Assembly: GCA_031772625.1 (NCBI GenBank)
Contig: CM062813.1
Coordinates: 761,918,720-761,982,719, forward strand
Origin: Pinus tabuliformis
Lineage: Eukaryota > Streptophyta > Pinopsida > Pinales > Pinaceae
Reading direction: 5' to 3'
DNA: 64,000 nt
Made by a program: the position numbers and the translations under genes. Positions within the stretch are counted from its first letter, which is position 1. Every line of letters begins with the position of its first letter. Below are positions 34,199 to 43,835 of the stretch, in pieces. The notes beneath the pieces were generated by a model, which saw nothing but the letters and a program-made list of their open reading frames with translations, was not told the DNA's origin and did no database searches.

Positions 34199-35515
34199 TC
34201 AAGTATAAGAATACGTCCAATGGAGCCATGTGCACATCGAGATTAGACAAAAAATGATGTGAAGGCTCGAAATGCATGCTCTGATAGGTATCCAGATCTC
34301 AGAGACCAAATGATCTGACTTTGAAGGGATCAAACATAGTTGAGGAAGAGAGTACTGCTGCAACTTAGTGACTGTCTGGAACCATGTCTCAATATAGCTT
34401 TGATATCCTTGGTCCCTTTGCTGATCTGGATCATTCTTCATGTCACTTTCTATCATGACTTTCTCATCTTCCTCCTTTTGCTGATCTTTCTCTTGAATAC
34501 ATGGAAGATTTGATGGTAACCATGAGGGAACTTTCTCCATCTCTGATTCTGATCTCTTCTCTTCATCAAGTGCAGCCCATGGTTCTTTGATCTTTTCTTT
34601 TGGATCTTCTTTTGCCTTTGGTCCTTCAATGCTTTCAAGATGATCTCTTTTTTGCAACACTCTTCCTGAGCTTTGGTGAAGATCATTAGGCTCAAGAGGA
34701 GTTGTTTGGATATGTTGTGCCTCAGATTTGCAATGGGGTTGAGCTACTCCATTGCATGGCTTTGGAAATGGTACGGGTAGATGAGTGGAGGTGTTAGTTT
34801 GAGATGGAGATGGATGGCATTGTGGTTGGGTAGGCATTTGGGGTTGCCTTGGTGGAGGAGGAGGCGATGGTTGTGGATGAGCAGGTGGTGGAGGAAAATG
34901 AGCGGGATGAGAGTTGTACTGGGGCCTCCACTCCTGATAAGGTGCATTCCACTGAGGCTGTGGCTGAGCATAAGAGTGAAATGAATGAGCAACTGGTTGG
35001 GCATAATATGGATCTGTGAAGGAACAAGGAGAATATGACCAAGGAGGAGGTGTAGACCAGGAAGGATGAGCAGGGGGATCCCAAGAAGGCATGAAAGTGG
35101 CTTGATAAGGGTCATAATAGGCCTCGGGTATCCCTTGCATCTCCTGCTGGTAAGATCTAGGTCCATGTGGCCTCCTTTGGTTCATATAATAGAGTGATTC
35201 AGTGGCTCCCTTGGCTCTTTGATATGCAGATTTGATTCTGGGCAAGGAAGGGCACTGATCTGTAGGATGGTATTCTTCACATACAAAACACACTTCTAGG
35301 GAGTGCATTGGACATTCGTTCCTAGGATGCTTTTTAAGACACCTAGGACAAAAAATGACCAAAGCCCTCTTGGCTTCTTCTTGCTTCTTTTGGATCCGCA
35401 AGGTATCCAGTTGCATGGCAAGAAACTGCCTCATGTCACTCTTGAAATCTTCAATCTGATTTGCAAATTCATCTTTGGATAAGGGACTGCTCCCAACATT
35501 TCTGCTTGTAGCCAT
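34199..35515 (-). CDS. gag-like ORF of the nested element, 438 aa, zinc-binding domain
   Basis: Uninterrupted 438-codon minus-strand ORF. Residues ~1-50 are helical and charged (KDEFANQIEDFKSDMRQFL). Residues ~53-92 hold a Cys/His cluster CPRCLKKHPRNECP..CFVCEEYHPTDQCPSLP, two linked knuckle-like units seen in plant retroelement gag-type proteins. Residues ~110-260 are a Tyr/Pro/Gln/Ser-rich low-complexity region, and ~290-370 an acidic/Lys coiled-coil-like segment. The C-terminal ~60 residues are less coding-like, so the original stop may have been lost. It probably packages element RNA. No protease or pol follows. It may originally have started further upstream (see 35469-35651). Confidence 0.65.
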   Translation of the reverse strand: MATSRNVGSSPLSKDEFANQIEDFKSDMRQFLAMQLDTLRIQKKQEEAKRALVIFCPRCLKKHPRNECPMHSLEVCFVCEEYHPTDQCPSLPRIKSAYQRAKGATESLYYMNQRRPHGPRSYQQEMQGIPEAYYDPYQATFMPSWDPPAHPSWSTPPPWSYSPCSFTDPYYAQPVAHSFHSYAQPQPQWNAPYQEWRPQYNSHPAHFPPPPAHPQPSPPPPPRQPQMPTQPQCHPSPSQTNTSTHLPVPFPKPCNGVAQPHCKSEAQHIQTTPLEPNDLHQSSGRVLQKRDHLESIEGPKAKEDPKEKIKEPWAALDEEKRSESEMEKVPSWLPSNLPCIQEKDQQKEEDEKVMIESDMKNDPDQQRDQGYQSYIETWFQTVTKLQQYSLPQLCLIPSKSDHLVSEIWIPIRACISSLHIIFCLISMCTWLHWTYSYT

Positions 35516-35651
35516 TTGCTTCAGAGGAATGTTTCTTCTTCTTCTCCCCTAGAGGTTCTTCAGATATGTCTTGATTTCCACCCAGGGGTTCTTTCATCAC
35601 AGCCATCGAAGAAGAACGTTGGTTGTGTGAAGCAGTGGGGGTGTTGTGCAA
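35469..35651 (-). CDS. Short ORF overlapping the gag start, possible upstream part of gag
   Basis: A 60-codon frame (MHNTPTASHNQRSSSMAVMK..) overlaps the first 47 bases of the gag ORF in another frame. Either it is a genuine upstream ORF or gag began here and a 1-nt indel separated the two. The Ser/Lys/Gly composition is compatible with a gag N-terminus. Confidence 0.3.
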   Translation of the reverse strand: MHNTPTASHNQRSSSMAVMKEPLGGNQDISEEPLGEKKKKHSSEANGYKQKCWEQSLIQR

Positions 35652-36103
35652 TCATTTTTCTAACTTATCTCTACTCCTACAAAGCATGAAATGAAATCTT
35701 TTTGGTTGTTTTTTTATTTTTTCTACTTCTACTTGCAAAAACTGAAATAGATTGAACTGCAACTAACTATCTTGCTGAAATGAAAATGCGGAATTGAAAT
35801 GAAAGCAGGAAAGGACTAATCTATTTTGCTCAAATGAAATTGCAAGAATGAAATGCTAGGCTACGCTTGTGGAATTGAAACACTAATCTACGCTTGCAGA
35901 ATTGAGATGCGGGATTGAAAGGCTATTCTAGGAAAGCAAGAAATGCTAATCTATGAAAGCAGGAAATGCTAATCTAGGAAAGCAAGAAAGGCTAATCTAC
36001 TTTTGCATAAATCAAATTGCATAATGGAAATGAAATAAACTACTTAGAAGAAGGTTGTAGTAGAAAATAGAAGAATAGCAACAATCACCAATACTCTGCC
36101 GCT
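35652..36103 (-). other. 5' leader of the nested element
   Basis: Noncoding, with repeated GAAATGCTAATCTA(C/G) words (about 35845-36005, five or six copies of a ~25-40-bp unit), a possible packaging-signal region between PBS and gag. Confidence 0.5.
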
Positions 36104-36121
36104 TCCCCGGCAACGGCGCCA
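36104..36121 (-). other. Primer-binding site (tRNA-Asp) of the nested element
   Basis: TCCCCGGCAACGGCGCCA on the plus strand equals the 3' end of plant tRNA-Asp(GUC) including CCA, so the minus strand carries its complement TGGCGCCGTTGCCGGGGA. It lies 6 bases from the LTR. An 18-base match is strong evidence. Confidence 0.92.
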
Positions 36122-36127
36122 AAAAGA

Positions 36128-38106
36128 TGGTGAGCTCCAGTATTGTAGCAATAATGCTACAACTCCTGGGGCTTCCTGTCTCTTAATTTTATCAACCCGG
36201 TAGTTCGTACAAACTTGGAAGCGGCGGTGCTATATGCACAAGTACTAGCTCTTGTCGCAGCTGTCACTTAGTCAGCTGGCACAAGTCCGCTAGGGCTCAA
36301 GCCAACTTCTATAGGCTCTCAGAAGAAGCTTGCTAATTGATGGACGAAAGCTAATCTCAAAGGAAAGCTACTTTTCTTGACAAAAATGAACTGAAAGCAA
36401 ATCAAAGCATGTAAACCTAGGAAACCCTAATTTAACTAGTCTAACCTCTAAAATGCAAAGAATCTGAATGAAACTTCTACCAATGCTGCCATTACCTCTA
36501 ACAAGTGAAAATGCAATGATCTAAGCTATTTGCATCATAAAAGACATGTTTTTGTAATTTTTCTTTATGTGGATGGAATGATTGTGATTTGGTGCTAATT
36601 AGGGTTTGGTTGTGCAGATGGGATGGAGAAGGAAGGAAAGCGTGGGATAGGTTGGGGAGGCTAGGAGAGGTCCCTAGGGATCCTTAGCATCCATCCACAG
36701 AGGTTCCTCGCATTCAGATGCTCAGCAACCGAGAGAGTGGCCTCCTACAGGATGGCTGTGGAGGATCCTACAGGATACTCTGTTTTCTACAGGATGTCTA
36801 CAAATGGATACAGGATGACCTACCGTGAGTGTTGGGAGTGATGGAGGGATGATGAAATGGTAGAGGGAGATGTGTAAGGTAGGAATGAGGCTGGTGATGG
36901 CTTTAGAAGTGAAAGAATGGGATGGGAAGTGAGTGTAGGGAGTAGGTTGGAAGGTAAAGGGCTATGTCAACGAAAGGGCTAGAGAATGGAAGTACGTGAG
37001 GAGTGAAAGACTTTGGGAGATAACAGAGCGGAGCAGGGGTCAAAGAGATGTCTGCATGTGTGATCAAGATGGAGGACGAAGTGATGGAACGAGAGAAAGC
37101 AGTGTAAATGGAACAAATGCTTGTGAGTGTCACCAAAACAAGAATGCTTCAACCTGAGCTACCTGTGACATAAAATCAATGAACAGCAATATAAATTGTG
37201 AAGGAAACTCATGCATGGCAGTGGAATGAAGAAGCAATGCTAAATATGACAATGCATGAATGGATCTAAGTAATGCCTCAGCCTACTTCCAAACAACTAC
37301 AACAGTTCTAACTGATAAAACCAATCTGTTTGACTTCTACATGAAATCTAAATCAGCAGCTATACTCAAATGCATGTAAAGGAAAATGGAAACGAAATGT
37401 TAAAGGAACAATATTGATACAAAGGAAGGAGGCCTGAGCTCTCAGGTTGGGCCCAACCCCGAGAGCTTTAGGATCCTTTAAAAACTTAAAATCTGATCCA
37501 AAACTGCTTCCTTTTATTCATAATCAAAAGTCTAATGTCATGCCAAAACTGGCTTACAAAGAGCAAAAACCAAATTGACTAACTAGCTGCTACGAAATGA
37601 CTAACTACTAGCTACCAAAAATGACTACCAACTAGCTAACCAAAATGAGGCCCCAAGCCTTCTTATTTATACAATTTGAGGACCCAACAGTCCTCCTAAA
37701 AGTTAGGGACTTGGCTGCCCAAGACTTGGAGTTAACAGCAGTCCAACTTGACTTGCTTGGCTGCCCTTGTGCTCATTAATTTGGTGGCCTTTGAACTCCG
37801 AGCTGATGGTGGATAATTCGAGGTAAGGGTCCATAAATGAGGGGGACACCTTCCTACAAATCCTCTAGCTTGTTCTCCCACGAATTTGGCTGCCAAGTGC
37901 TCATTAAGACCTTCAATTTTGTCTCCAAGTTGACCAAAAAGGCTACACAAAGCACCCATTAGACTTGTTGGCATAATGACTAACCAAATTCACTCTATTA
38001 ACATAAAAATAATCAAAAACATGCAATAAACAAATGAGAATGGTGGACTAAGCCAAATTAGGAGGTTGAATGAGCCCAAATAATTGTACATTTTTGGGGC
38101 TCATCA
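36128..38106 (-). mobile_element. 5' LTR of the young nested element
   Basis: Partner of 29035-31012, adjacent to the PBS. TATA box on the minus strand at 37664-37671. Four CTACAGGAT words lie at 36745-36820. Confidence 0.92.
37664..37671 (-). promoter_or_regulatory. TATA box of the nested element's 5' LTR
   Basis: TATAAATA on the minus strand. This copy would drive transcription of gag and the captured TM9SF fragment toward lower coordinates. Confidence 0.55.
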
Positions 38107-38111
38107 ATGGT
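38107..38111. repeat. Target-site duplication ATGGT, right copy
   Basis: Exact match of 29030-29034. Collapsing the two copies restores the copia gag reading frame across the junction. Confidence 0.9.
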
Positions 38112-38782
38112 CTGCTTTGAGAATTTTTAATGACTTCTTTGATACTCAGCCTAAATCAAAAAGAGTTGATCTACAAATAAAATTGTTGCAACAAAAATTG
38201 ACTGAAGGAGGTGATGTTCTTGAATACATCTCTAGACTTAAGAATATTAAGCAGGAAATAGTTAATGATGGTTTTCAAGCAGTCGGTGATAGTTTTATGG
38301 TCACAATTTTGATTGTTGGACTTCCTTCTTCCTACACATTTTTTGGAAACTATACAATTGATTGGAAAGTTAAATAATCTAAAGTTTGATGAGCTCTGCG
38401 AAATGTTGACCCAACATGATAAAACCTTTGGGAAGAAAAAGAATGTTGGTGAAGATGTTTTTTTCACAGAGACCGGCACTAGTAAATCATCAACTAGCAG
38501 AGGAAGAGGGAATTTCAATCAGAATCAAGCAGCACATAATGTACAAAATCGAGGACGAAGCCAAAGTAGAGGAAACAACTTTAACAGTGGCAACAGTTCA
38601 GGCAAGAGTAATTTTCTAGGAAGAGGAAACAATCAAGGAAGAGGATATTTTCAAGGCAAAGGAAATAATAATCAAGGTAGAGGACAACCTCAAGACATAA
38701 TTCAAAGCAGAGGCAGAGGACAGTCTCCAGGAAGAGGAAGAGACTTAAATCAAAGTGTGTCGAAGATGTAGCTATTGGGTTG

Positions 38783-39222
38783 TGTTATATTCTTTCCAAG
38801 ACTAGCCCATGTAGTTAACTAGGGGGTTAGAGGGGGGGCAGAGCCCCCCCTTCGTTGCGCCGATTGCGTAGCAGGGGGGTCATAGGGTGTTTGAGGGGTG
38901 CAGGTAACCCCACTCTATGGGGTCAAGGGCAGCCTCCCGGAAAATTTTGGTTTTGGAACCTATGTTAGGTTGGGCAGACCCACCTATGGTTTTGTGCATG
39001 AATTTCCACACATGCTTTTGGACGCGATGGTTTTTGGTCCATGGTATTGGATGCTTCGGCATGTATAAATATGTATTATAACATTGAAAGGAACATAATG
39101 AAAAATCAAGATGGTAGTCCCGGTTTTTGGATCCAAGGGAAAATCTCTGTGTATATGTGTTTTATGTGTTTTAGAATTCGTATACAGGTAATTTCTGTAC
39201 GGGGTTAAAACCTACAGTAACA
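38783..39222. mobile_element. Solo-LTR-like 440-bp insert in the copia gag zinc knuckle
   Basis: The insert separates the CRRC half from the GHYVEDC half of the copia knuckle. It begins TGTTATATT and ends CAGTAACA (TGTTA/TAACA inverted ends). It contains a G/C-run island (38820-38880) and a TATAAATAT box at about 39065. A GTTG word lies at 38779-38782 and again at 39225-39228, but two bases separate the latter from the apparent end, so the target duplication and exact boundary are uncertain. Confidence 0.5.
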
Positions 39223-39251
39223 AAGTTGGACATTATGTTGAAGATTGTTGA

Positions 39252-40720
39252 ACATCTATCAACAAAATTTCCAAGTTTCACCAGCCCTCAGCACAATTTA
39301 CAAATGATCAAGATGATAATGACTCAAAATATGTCTTTACTTCTTCGCCGACATTACAACTTTCCTCCTATCTTAAAAGTGATTATGAAGATGCTTGGAT
39401 TTTCGATTCAGGAGCAACTCGGCACATGACTTGTCGACGAGACTTATTTTTGAATTTTCAAGATTGCCATCTTAATTCCATCTTTCTTGCAGATGATACA
39501 AAACATACTCCTTATGGAAAAGGTGCAATTAAAGTTTTTCACCCTGGCATTGGAGAAAAAATGATTTCAAATGTATGGTATGTACCGACCTTTAAGAAAA
39601 ATTTGTTATCTTTAGTCACAATTTGACAAGAAGGACATCAAATATTATGGAAGATGGCTTAGTTAAGATTAATTCAGTCAAGCGGAGCTTGCAAACAGTG
39701 ATGACATGTTATGAAGATGGAAAACTGTTAAGGATGAAAGGGACAATTATTCCAAGGCATTCTGATTTTGCATGGGAAGTGACTACAGTAATTTCACCTA
39801 TACGATTATGGCATGTAAGATATGGACATTTATATTTTGATAGCCTTTCTCAATTGAAAAAACAAGGAATGTTTAAAGGACTTCCAACGTTCCAAAAGGA
39901 AAATGCAAAATGTGAAGCTTGCATTTATGGAAAACAAAGTCGAGAAAGCTTTCCAACAAGTTCATGGCGCGCAAACAGGCTACTGCAACTAGTTCACAGT
40001 GATGTTTGTGGACCACTACAAACTTCATTCGGTGGTTGCAAATATTTCTTACTATTCATTGATGATTTCAGTAGAATGAATTGGGTTTATTTCTTAAAGA
40101 AAAAGTCAGAAGCATTTGAAAAGTTTAAAATTTTTTGCCAGCTTGTGGAAAATAAAGTCAAAGAAAAGATAGGTACTCTTAGGACAGATAATGGGGGAGA
40201 ATTCACTTCAAATGAATTCAAAAATTATTGCAGTGATAATCGCATAAGAAGACATCTTAAAAATGTTTGCACTCCATAGCGAAATGGGGTAGTAGAAAGA
40301 ATGAATCACACCTTGTTAGGAATGGCAAGATCTATGTTAACATTCAAAAGGTTAAGTCCAATATATTGGGCAGAAGCAATTCGCATTATAGTTGTCTAAT
40401 TAAGAAACAAATCTCTAACTGCTTCTTTAGACATAATCACACCTTATGAAGCTTGGTTTGGTTTCAAACCTCGAGTTAAACATCTTAGAGTTTTTGGATT
40501 AGTATGTTATGCCTTAGTTCCGAAAGAAAAAATAACTAAGCTTGACTCAAGAAGTTTGAAATGCACAATGATTGGATATTCTGATGAGAAGAAAGGGTAC
40601 CGTCTTTTGACCAATGGAAAATTTATTGTGATCAGGGATGTCATTTTTGATGAAACAAAGAGTAATAGTGCTAAAGAAATCGAAAGTCTTCTTCAAAAGT
40701 TAGAAACTAATGGCAGTAAA
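39252..40720 (+). pseudogene. copia protease, GAG-pre-integrase and integrase
   Basis: The protease active site DSGATRHMTC lies at about 39410, the standard copia D-S/T-G-A form. A stop (TGA 39624-39626) follows LSLVTI. The GAG-pre-integrase domain (LWHVRYGHLYFDSL..CEACIYGKQSRESF) gives way to the integrase core: HSDVCGPLQ (first Asp), RTDNGGEFTS (second Asp), and NGVVERMNHTL with the catalytic Glu. A TAG at 40277-40279 replaces the Gln of the conserved TPQQNG motif, and a TAA lies at 40397-40399. The C-terminal part (YEAWFGFKPRVKHLRVFG, GYSDEKKGYRLL) is clear. One frame holds throughout. Confidence 0.88.
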
Positions 40721-41079
40721 AGAAAAGGAAATACGCAAAGTCAACCAAATTCACCAAATTGGTATGAACTTGATTTTCCTTCCTCTGAAGATGATTCATC
40801 CAATCCATCTACTTCAACAACACCATCTGGATCTTCTAGCAATTCATCCACATCTCCAAGTAGCAGCAGTGCTTCTGACAGTGATTCTCCACCTCCAGAA
40901 TCTCCAACTAATCGACGAACATCAGTTTATATTAATCCTCTTTACAATGATGGTGACTTTTCAGAATCTCAAACAAGTGAGCATCAACTACCAACATGGG
41001 CAATTCAACTTTTGAAAGATGCAAAGCGTGATGAGCAGAATAAAACAGGCACAAGAAATTCACACAGAAGTGAAGGAAA

Positions 41080-41945
41080 TTTTGCCTTGATAGCAAATGA
41101 TTTTACTGAACCTTCCACATACAAAGAAGCAACAAAACATAAAGAATGGCAACATGCTATGATTGAAGAATATCGAGCAGTAATTGATAACAACACTTGG
41201 AAACTTGTTGATTATCCTCAAAATGTTAAATCCATAGGATGCAAATGGGTTTACAGAATTAAGTACAACCAAAAGGGAGAACTTGAAAAGTATAAAGAAA
41301 GATTTGTCGCTAAAGGTTTTGTGCAGTAGGAAGGCATTGATTATGAAGAAACTTTTGCTCCTACGGCTAAATGGAACACCATCTGATTAACACTTGCATT
41401 AGCCACTCAAAAGGATGGAAAGTTCATCAAATGGATGTAAAAAGTGCTTTTCTCAATGGGGATTTACAAGAAGAAGTGTATATGACACAACCACCAGGTT
41501 TTGAAATTGAAGGGCAAGAACATAAAGTCTACAAATTGATCAAGGCTTTATATGGGTTAAAACAAGCTCCCCGAGCTTGGTATGAAAAAATGGATGAATA
41601 CCTTAGGAAAGTTGGTTTTCAACGAAGTGAATCTGATGATACTTTGTATGTGCGACAATAGGGTAAATATCTGGTGATTCTTGTTATGTATGTAGATGAT
41701 TTGATCATTACTGGAAACAATGATGATCATATTGCACAGGTGAAAACAAAGTTACATGCAGGCTTTAAGATGACAGATTTGGGATTACTTCACCACTATC
41801 TTGGCGTTGAAGTCTTCCAACGTCCACATCATATTTTCATTTCTCAGAGTAAGTATGTAGTAGAGCTTCTTCAGCGATTTGGAATGTAGGATTGTAAGCC
41901 CGTTCTTACCCCCATGGAGCAAAACTTGAAACTTTCAAAATTTGA
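41080..41945 (+). pseudogene. copia reverse transcriptase
   Basis: Starts with the copia RT entry (EPSTYKEATKHKEWQHAMIE, CKWVYRIKYNQKGELEKYK). TAG at 41327-41329 sits at the second Q of FVQQEGIDYEETF. TGA at 41384-41386 sits at the Arg of TIRLxLALA. A 1-nt insertion near 41393-41405 shifts the frame. Then [13 protein letters not shown] (first catalytic Asp), [12 protein letters not shown] and YVDDLIITG (the YVDD catalytic motif) are intact. TAG codons at 41659-41661 and 41887-41889 follow. The Ser/Pro-rich linker between integrase and RT lies at about 40720-41000. Confidence 0.9.
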
Positions 41946-41979
41946 AGGGGGGGAAGGGTGGACAACACTACTTACAGAT

Positions 41980-42610
41980 AGATGATTGGCAGTGTGATTT
42001 ATTTGACAAATACTCGCCCTGATCTATCTTATGAAGTTAGTGTTATTTCACGTTTTATGCAGGAACCACGAGAAATCCATTGGAATTCCACCAAAAGAGT
42101 TCTTTGATATATCCAAGGAACAAAAGATTTTGGTCTTCTTTACACAAAGACTAAAAACTCTGTACTTGGTGGATTTTCAGATGCCAAATTTGTTGGAAGT
42201 ATTGATGATCGAGCATCAACATCAGGTTATTTAATGAACATGGGGTCAGAATCAATGTCATGGAGTTGTAAGAAACAAGCTACAGTGGCCACTTCTTCAA
42301 CAGAGGCAAAGTACATTTCAGCATGGGAAGCAACATGTGAAATTGTCTGGTTGCGCAGAATTTTGTAGGACTTGGGAATTTCTCAGGCAGAAGCTACATC
42401 ATCATTCATTGATATCCAGTCAGCCATCAAACTTTCCAAGAACCCAATTTTTCATTCAAAGACAAAGCACGTGGACATCAAGTATCTTCATATCAGATCT
42501 CTCATTGCCAAAGATGTCCTCCAACCAGTTTATTGTTCTTCAGAAGATTAGATCTCCAACATTTTCACGAAACCTCTTGGCAGAATAAAATTTACTAAGT
42601 TCAGGGATGA
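41980..42610 (+). pseudogene. copia RNase H and C-terminal tail
   Basis: In a third frame, entered near a G7 run at about 41948, are NTRPDLSYEVSVISRFM, GFSDAKFVGSIDDRASTSGY, SWSCKKQATVATSSTEAKY (catalytic Glu region), SAIKLSKNPIFHSKTKHVDI and ISNIFTKPLGRIKF. Stops: TGA 42105-42107 at the Arg of VLRYIQGT, TAG 42366-42368 after RRIL, TAG 42549-42551 at the Gln of EDQI. The frame ends just before the 3' LTR; no clear polypurine tract is left there. Confidence 0.88.
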
Positions 42611-42652
42611 ACTTGGTATCTATTGTAATGTATCTTTGGATCATACAAGGAA

Positions 42653-43055
42653 TGTTAGATGATCCAAAATAAATATTATCATAGGTTATAAAGTTGGAAT
42701 AAAATAATTATTAATTTAAGATATTAAATTAATAATTATTAATCTAGAATATTTAATTATTTAATGGAGACATTTAGAATTAGTATATTGTTGTAACAAG
42801 ATATGACTCTACAAATGTGTCATATCTTAGGCTCTAATTTAGGAGAATTGTTAGCAAGTTGTTTGAATAGCTTTTATTGTAAGTGGACACTTGTTATTTA
42901 ATAAGTGATCCATAATTAGATGTAGTTAGGACATTTGAGCTTATAAATAGCTCATTGAAAGAGTGTTTTGTTGTTCGGGTGTAAACTCTTGCAAAATTCC
43001 AGATGTAATTGATTTTCTTATTAATAAAATTGCATGTCTGAGGAAACTTCTAACA
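42653..43055 (+). mobile_element. 3' LTR of the copia element
   Basis: 403 bp, partner of 26731-27135; ends CTTCTAACA with TATAAATA at 42942-42949. The following sequence resumes the older LTR. Confidence 0.9.
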
Positions 43056-43835
43056 TTAAAAAACTCTGGTTAAATCCGCCAAATTTTGAGGAGTTCTAGA
43101 TTTTTCAGCTCTGCCAAAAACTTCGCCAAATTAATCTCACTTAATTAGTTATAAGCCCATATTAATTAATTATAAACTTGCATTTAAACCCGTTTAATCT
43201 ACGTGGTTATCATTAATGCTAGCGGTTAAGGGTTTTGGTCACATGGTGGAGGTTACCACTAGCGGTTAACTCCAAACTCCAACATGTTAAACATTAAATA
43301 CATAATGTGCCCATAGTTTTGTAAGAAATACGGTGACGTTGTAGTGGTTATGCATAGCGCTTGTGGGGGTGAGGTCATGTGTTTGACTCCCTGGCCTGCC
43401 ATACAAAATTTTTCTATTACACCTAATGCTCATAGGCCTTTAGGGAGAGACACGTGGCGGCCTTCGGGCTTGCCACATGTCGCCTTCTCATTGGTCCTCC
43501 TCCAACCAATCATAAAACACAAACTCATCAAATCTTAGACCAATTGCAATGTGCCACTTGGCGTGACCTGGTTGGTTGTTGACCATCCTTTGACCTGCAC
43601 AGTCACCTACCATGTTAGCAGTACGGACTGCTGACTAGGCAGTGACTATACTTTTTTTTTTAATTCTTCTGTTTGGCAAAGCTTTCAGCAGGCTCTAGCT
43701 TACAAACTCTGTTTTGAGTGAAATGAGTTGTATTGGGATCATATCGCCGAGATAGACGCTTTTGTTCAGGGTTTGGTCAATCATGAAGACTTTGATTTTT
43801 GAGCAAATTTTTGCCCCTAATCTAGATTTCAATCA
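43056..43835 (-). mobile_element. 5' LTR of the old element, right part
   Basis: Continues the alignment with 16788-18159 from the insertion point, including the tRNA-like segment (about 43330-43400) and TTTTTGCCCCTAATC. Ends at ..TTTCAATCA. Confidence 0.75.

Larger units (their letters stand above)
29035..38106 (-). mobile_element. Young non-autonomous LTR retrotransposon with captured host gene, minus strand
   Basis: LTRs 29035-31012 (1,978 bp) and 36128-38106 (1,979 bp) differ at about 25 positions by eye (~1.3%). Ends are TGGTGAGCTCC / GGGGCTCATCA on the plus strand. A perfect 5-bp TSD ATGGT lies at 29030-29034 and 38107-38111. The PBS (tRNA-Asp) next to the right LTR and a purine tract next to the left LTR fix minus orientation. 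The 5.1-kb interior has a gag-like ORF, a minisatellite, repeated leader-like units and a TM9SF gene fragment, but no protease, integrase or RT that I can see. It would depend on a related element's enzymes. The tRNA-Asp PBS is common in plant Ty3/gypsy lineages, so it is probably gypsy-derived. Confidence 0.92.
28767..39251 (+). pseudogene. copia gag, interrupted by a nested element and an LTR-like insert
   Basis: The first exon-like piece, 28767-29034, starts MSKLINLFSNSDKLEGTKSY and matches copia gag (TWQHLIESTL.., DEMYVHIKNATNAW). It breaks inside a codon at the nested element's TSD. Removing that element and one ATGGT copy, the same frame resumes at 38112 (SALRIFNDFFDTQPKSKRVD). A frameshift follows near 38350-38375, then an Arg/Gly/Asn-rich basic tail (RGRG repeats) to about 38757. 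The CCHC knuckle is itself split: CRRC lies at about 38758 and VGHYVEDC at 39225, with a ~440-bp insert between. A TGA closes it at 39249-39251. The protein would coat the RNA in virus-like particles; this copy is non-functional. Confidence 0.85.
26731..43055 (+). mobile_element. Full-structure Ty1/copia retrotransposon, plus strand, degenerate
   Basis: LTRs of 405 and 403 bp (26731-27135, 42653-43055) differ by about 5% by eye. A tRNA-iMet PBS follows the first. In order come gag, protease, integrase, reverse transcriptase and RNase H, the copia gene order. It inserted into the 5' LTR of the older element: the target reads AAAAA on both sides, too A-rich to define a TSD exactly. The LTR ends may be read as AATGTTAG...CTAACATT. 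The total is 16.3 kb only because a 9.07-kb element lies in gag, a ~440-bp insert lies in the gag zinc knuckle, and the leader is long. Confidence 0.92.
16788..43835 (-). mobile_element. Old copia-type LTR retrotransposon, minus strand, later split by nested insertions
   Basis: Two diverged ~1.4-kb LTRs (16788-18159 and 26095-26730 plus 43056-43835) flank about 7.9 kb of interior. A tRNA-iMet primer-binding site at 26076-26086 faces left next to the right LTR, and a purine tract at 18160-18171 abuts the left one, so the element reads on the minus strand. A gag with two zinc-knuckle remnants lies at 24900-26000. I see no pol. A 501-codon relic and another LTR-like piece lie in the interior. 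No matching target-site duplication is visible (TGATT left, AGGTG right). Confidence 0.7.

Noticed and set aside
34453-35166. Other-frame and antisense open frames over the nested gag
   Set aside because: Shadows of the 438-codon gag-like ORF caused by its low-complexity Pro/Gln/Tyr composition.
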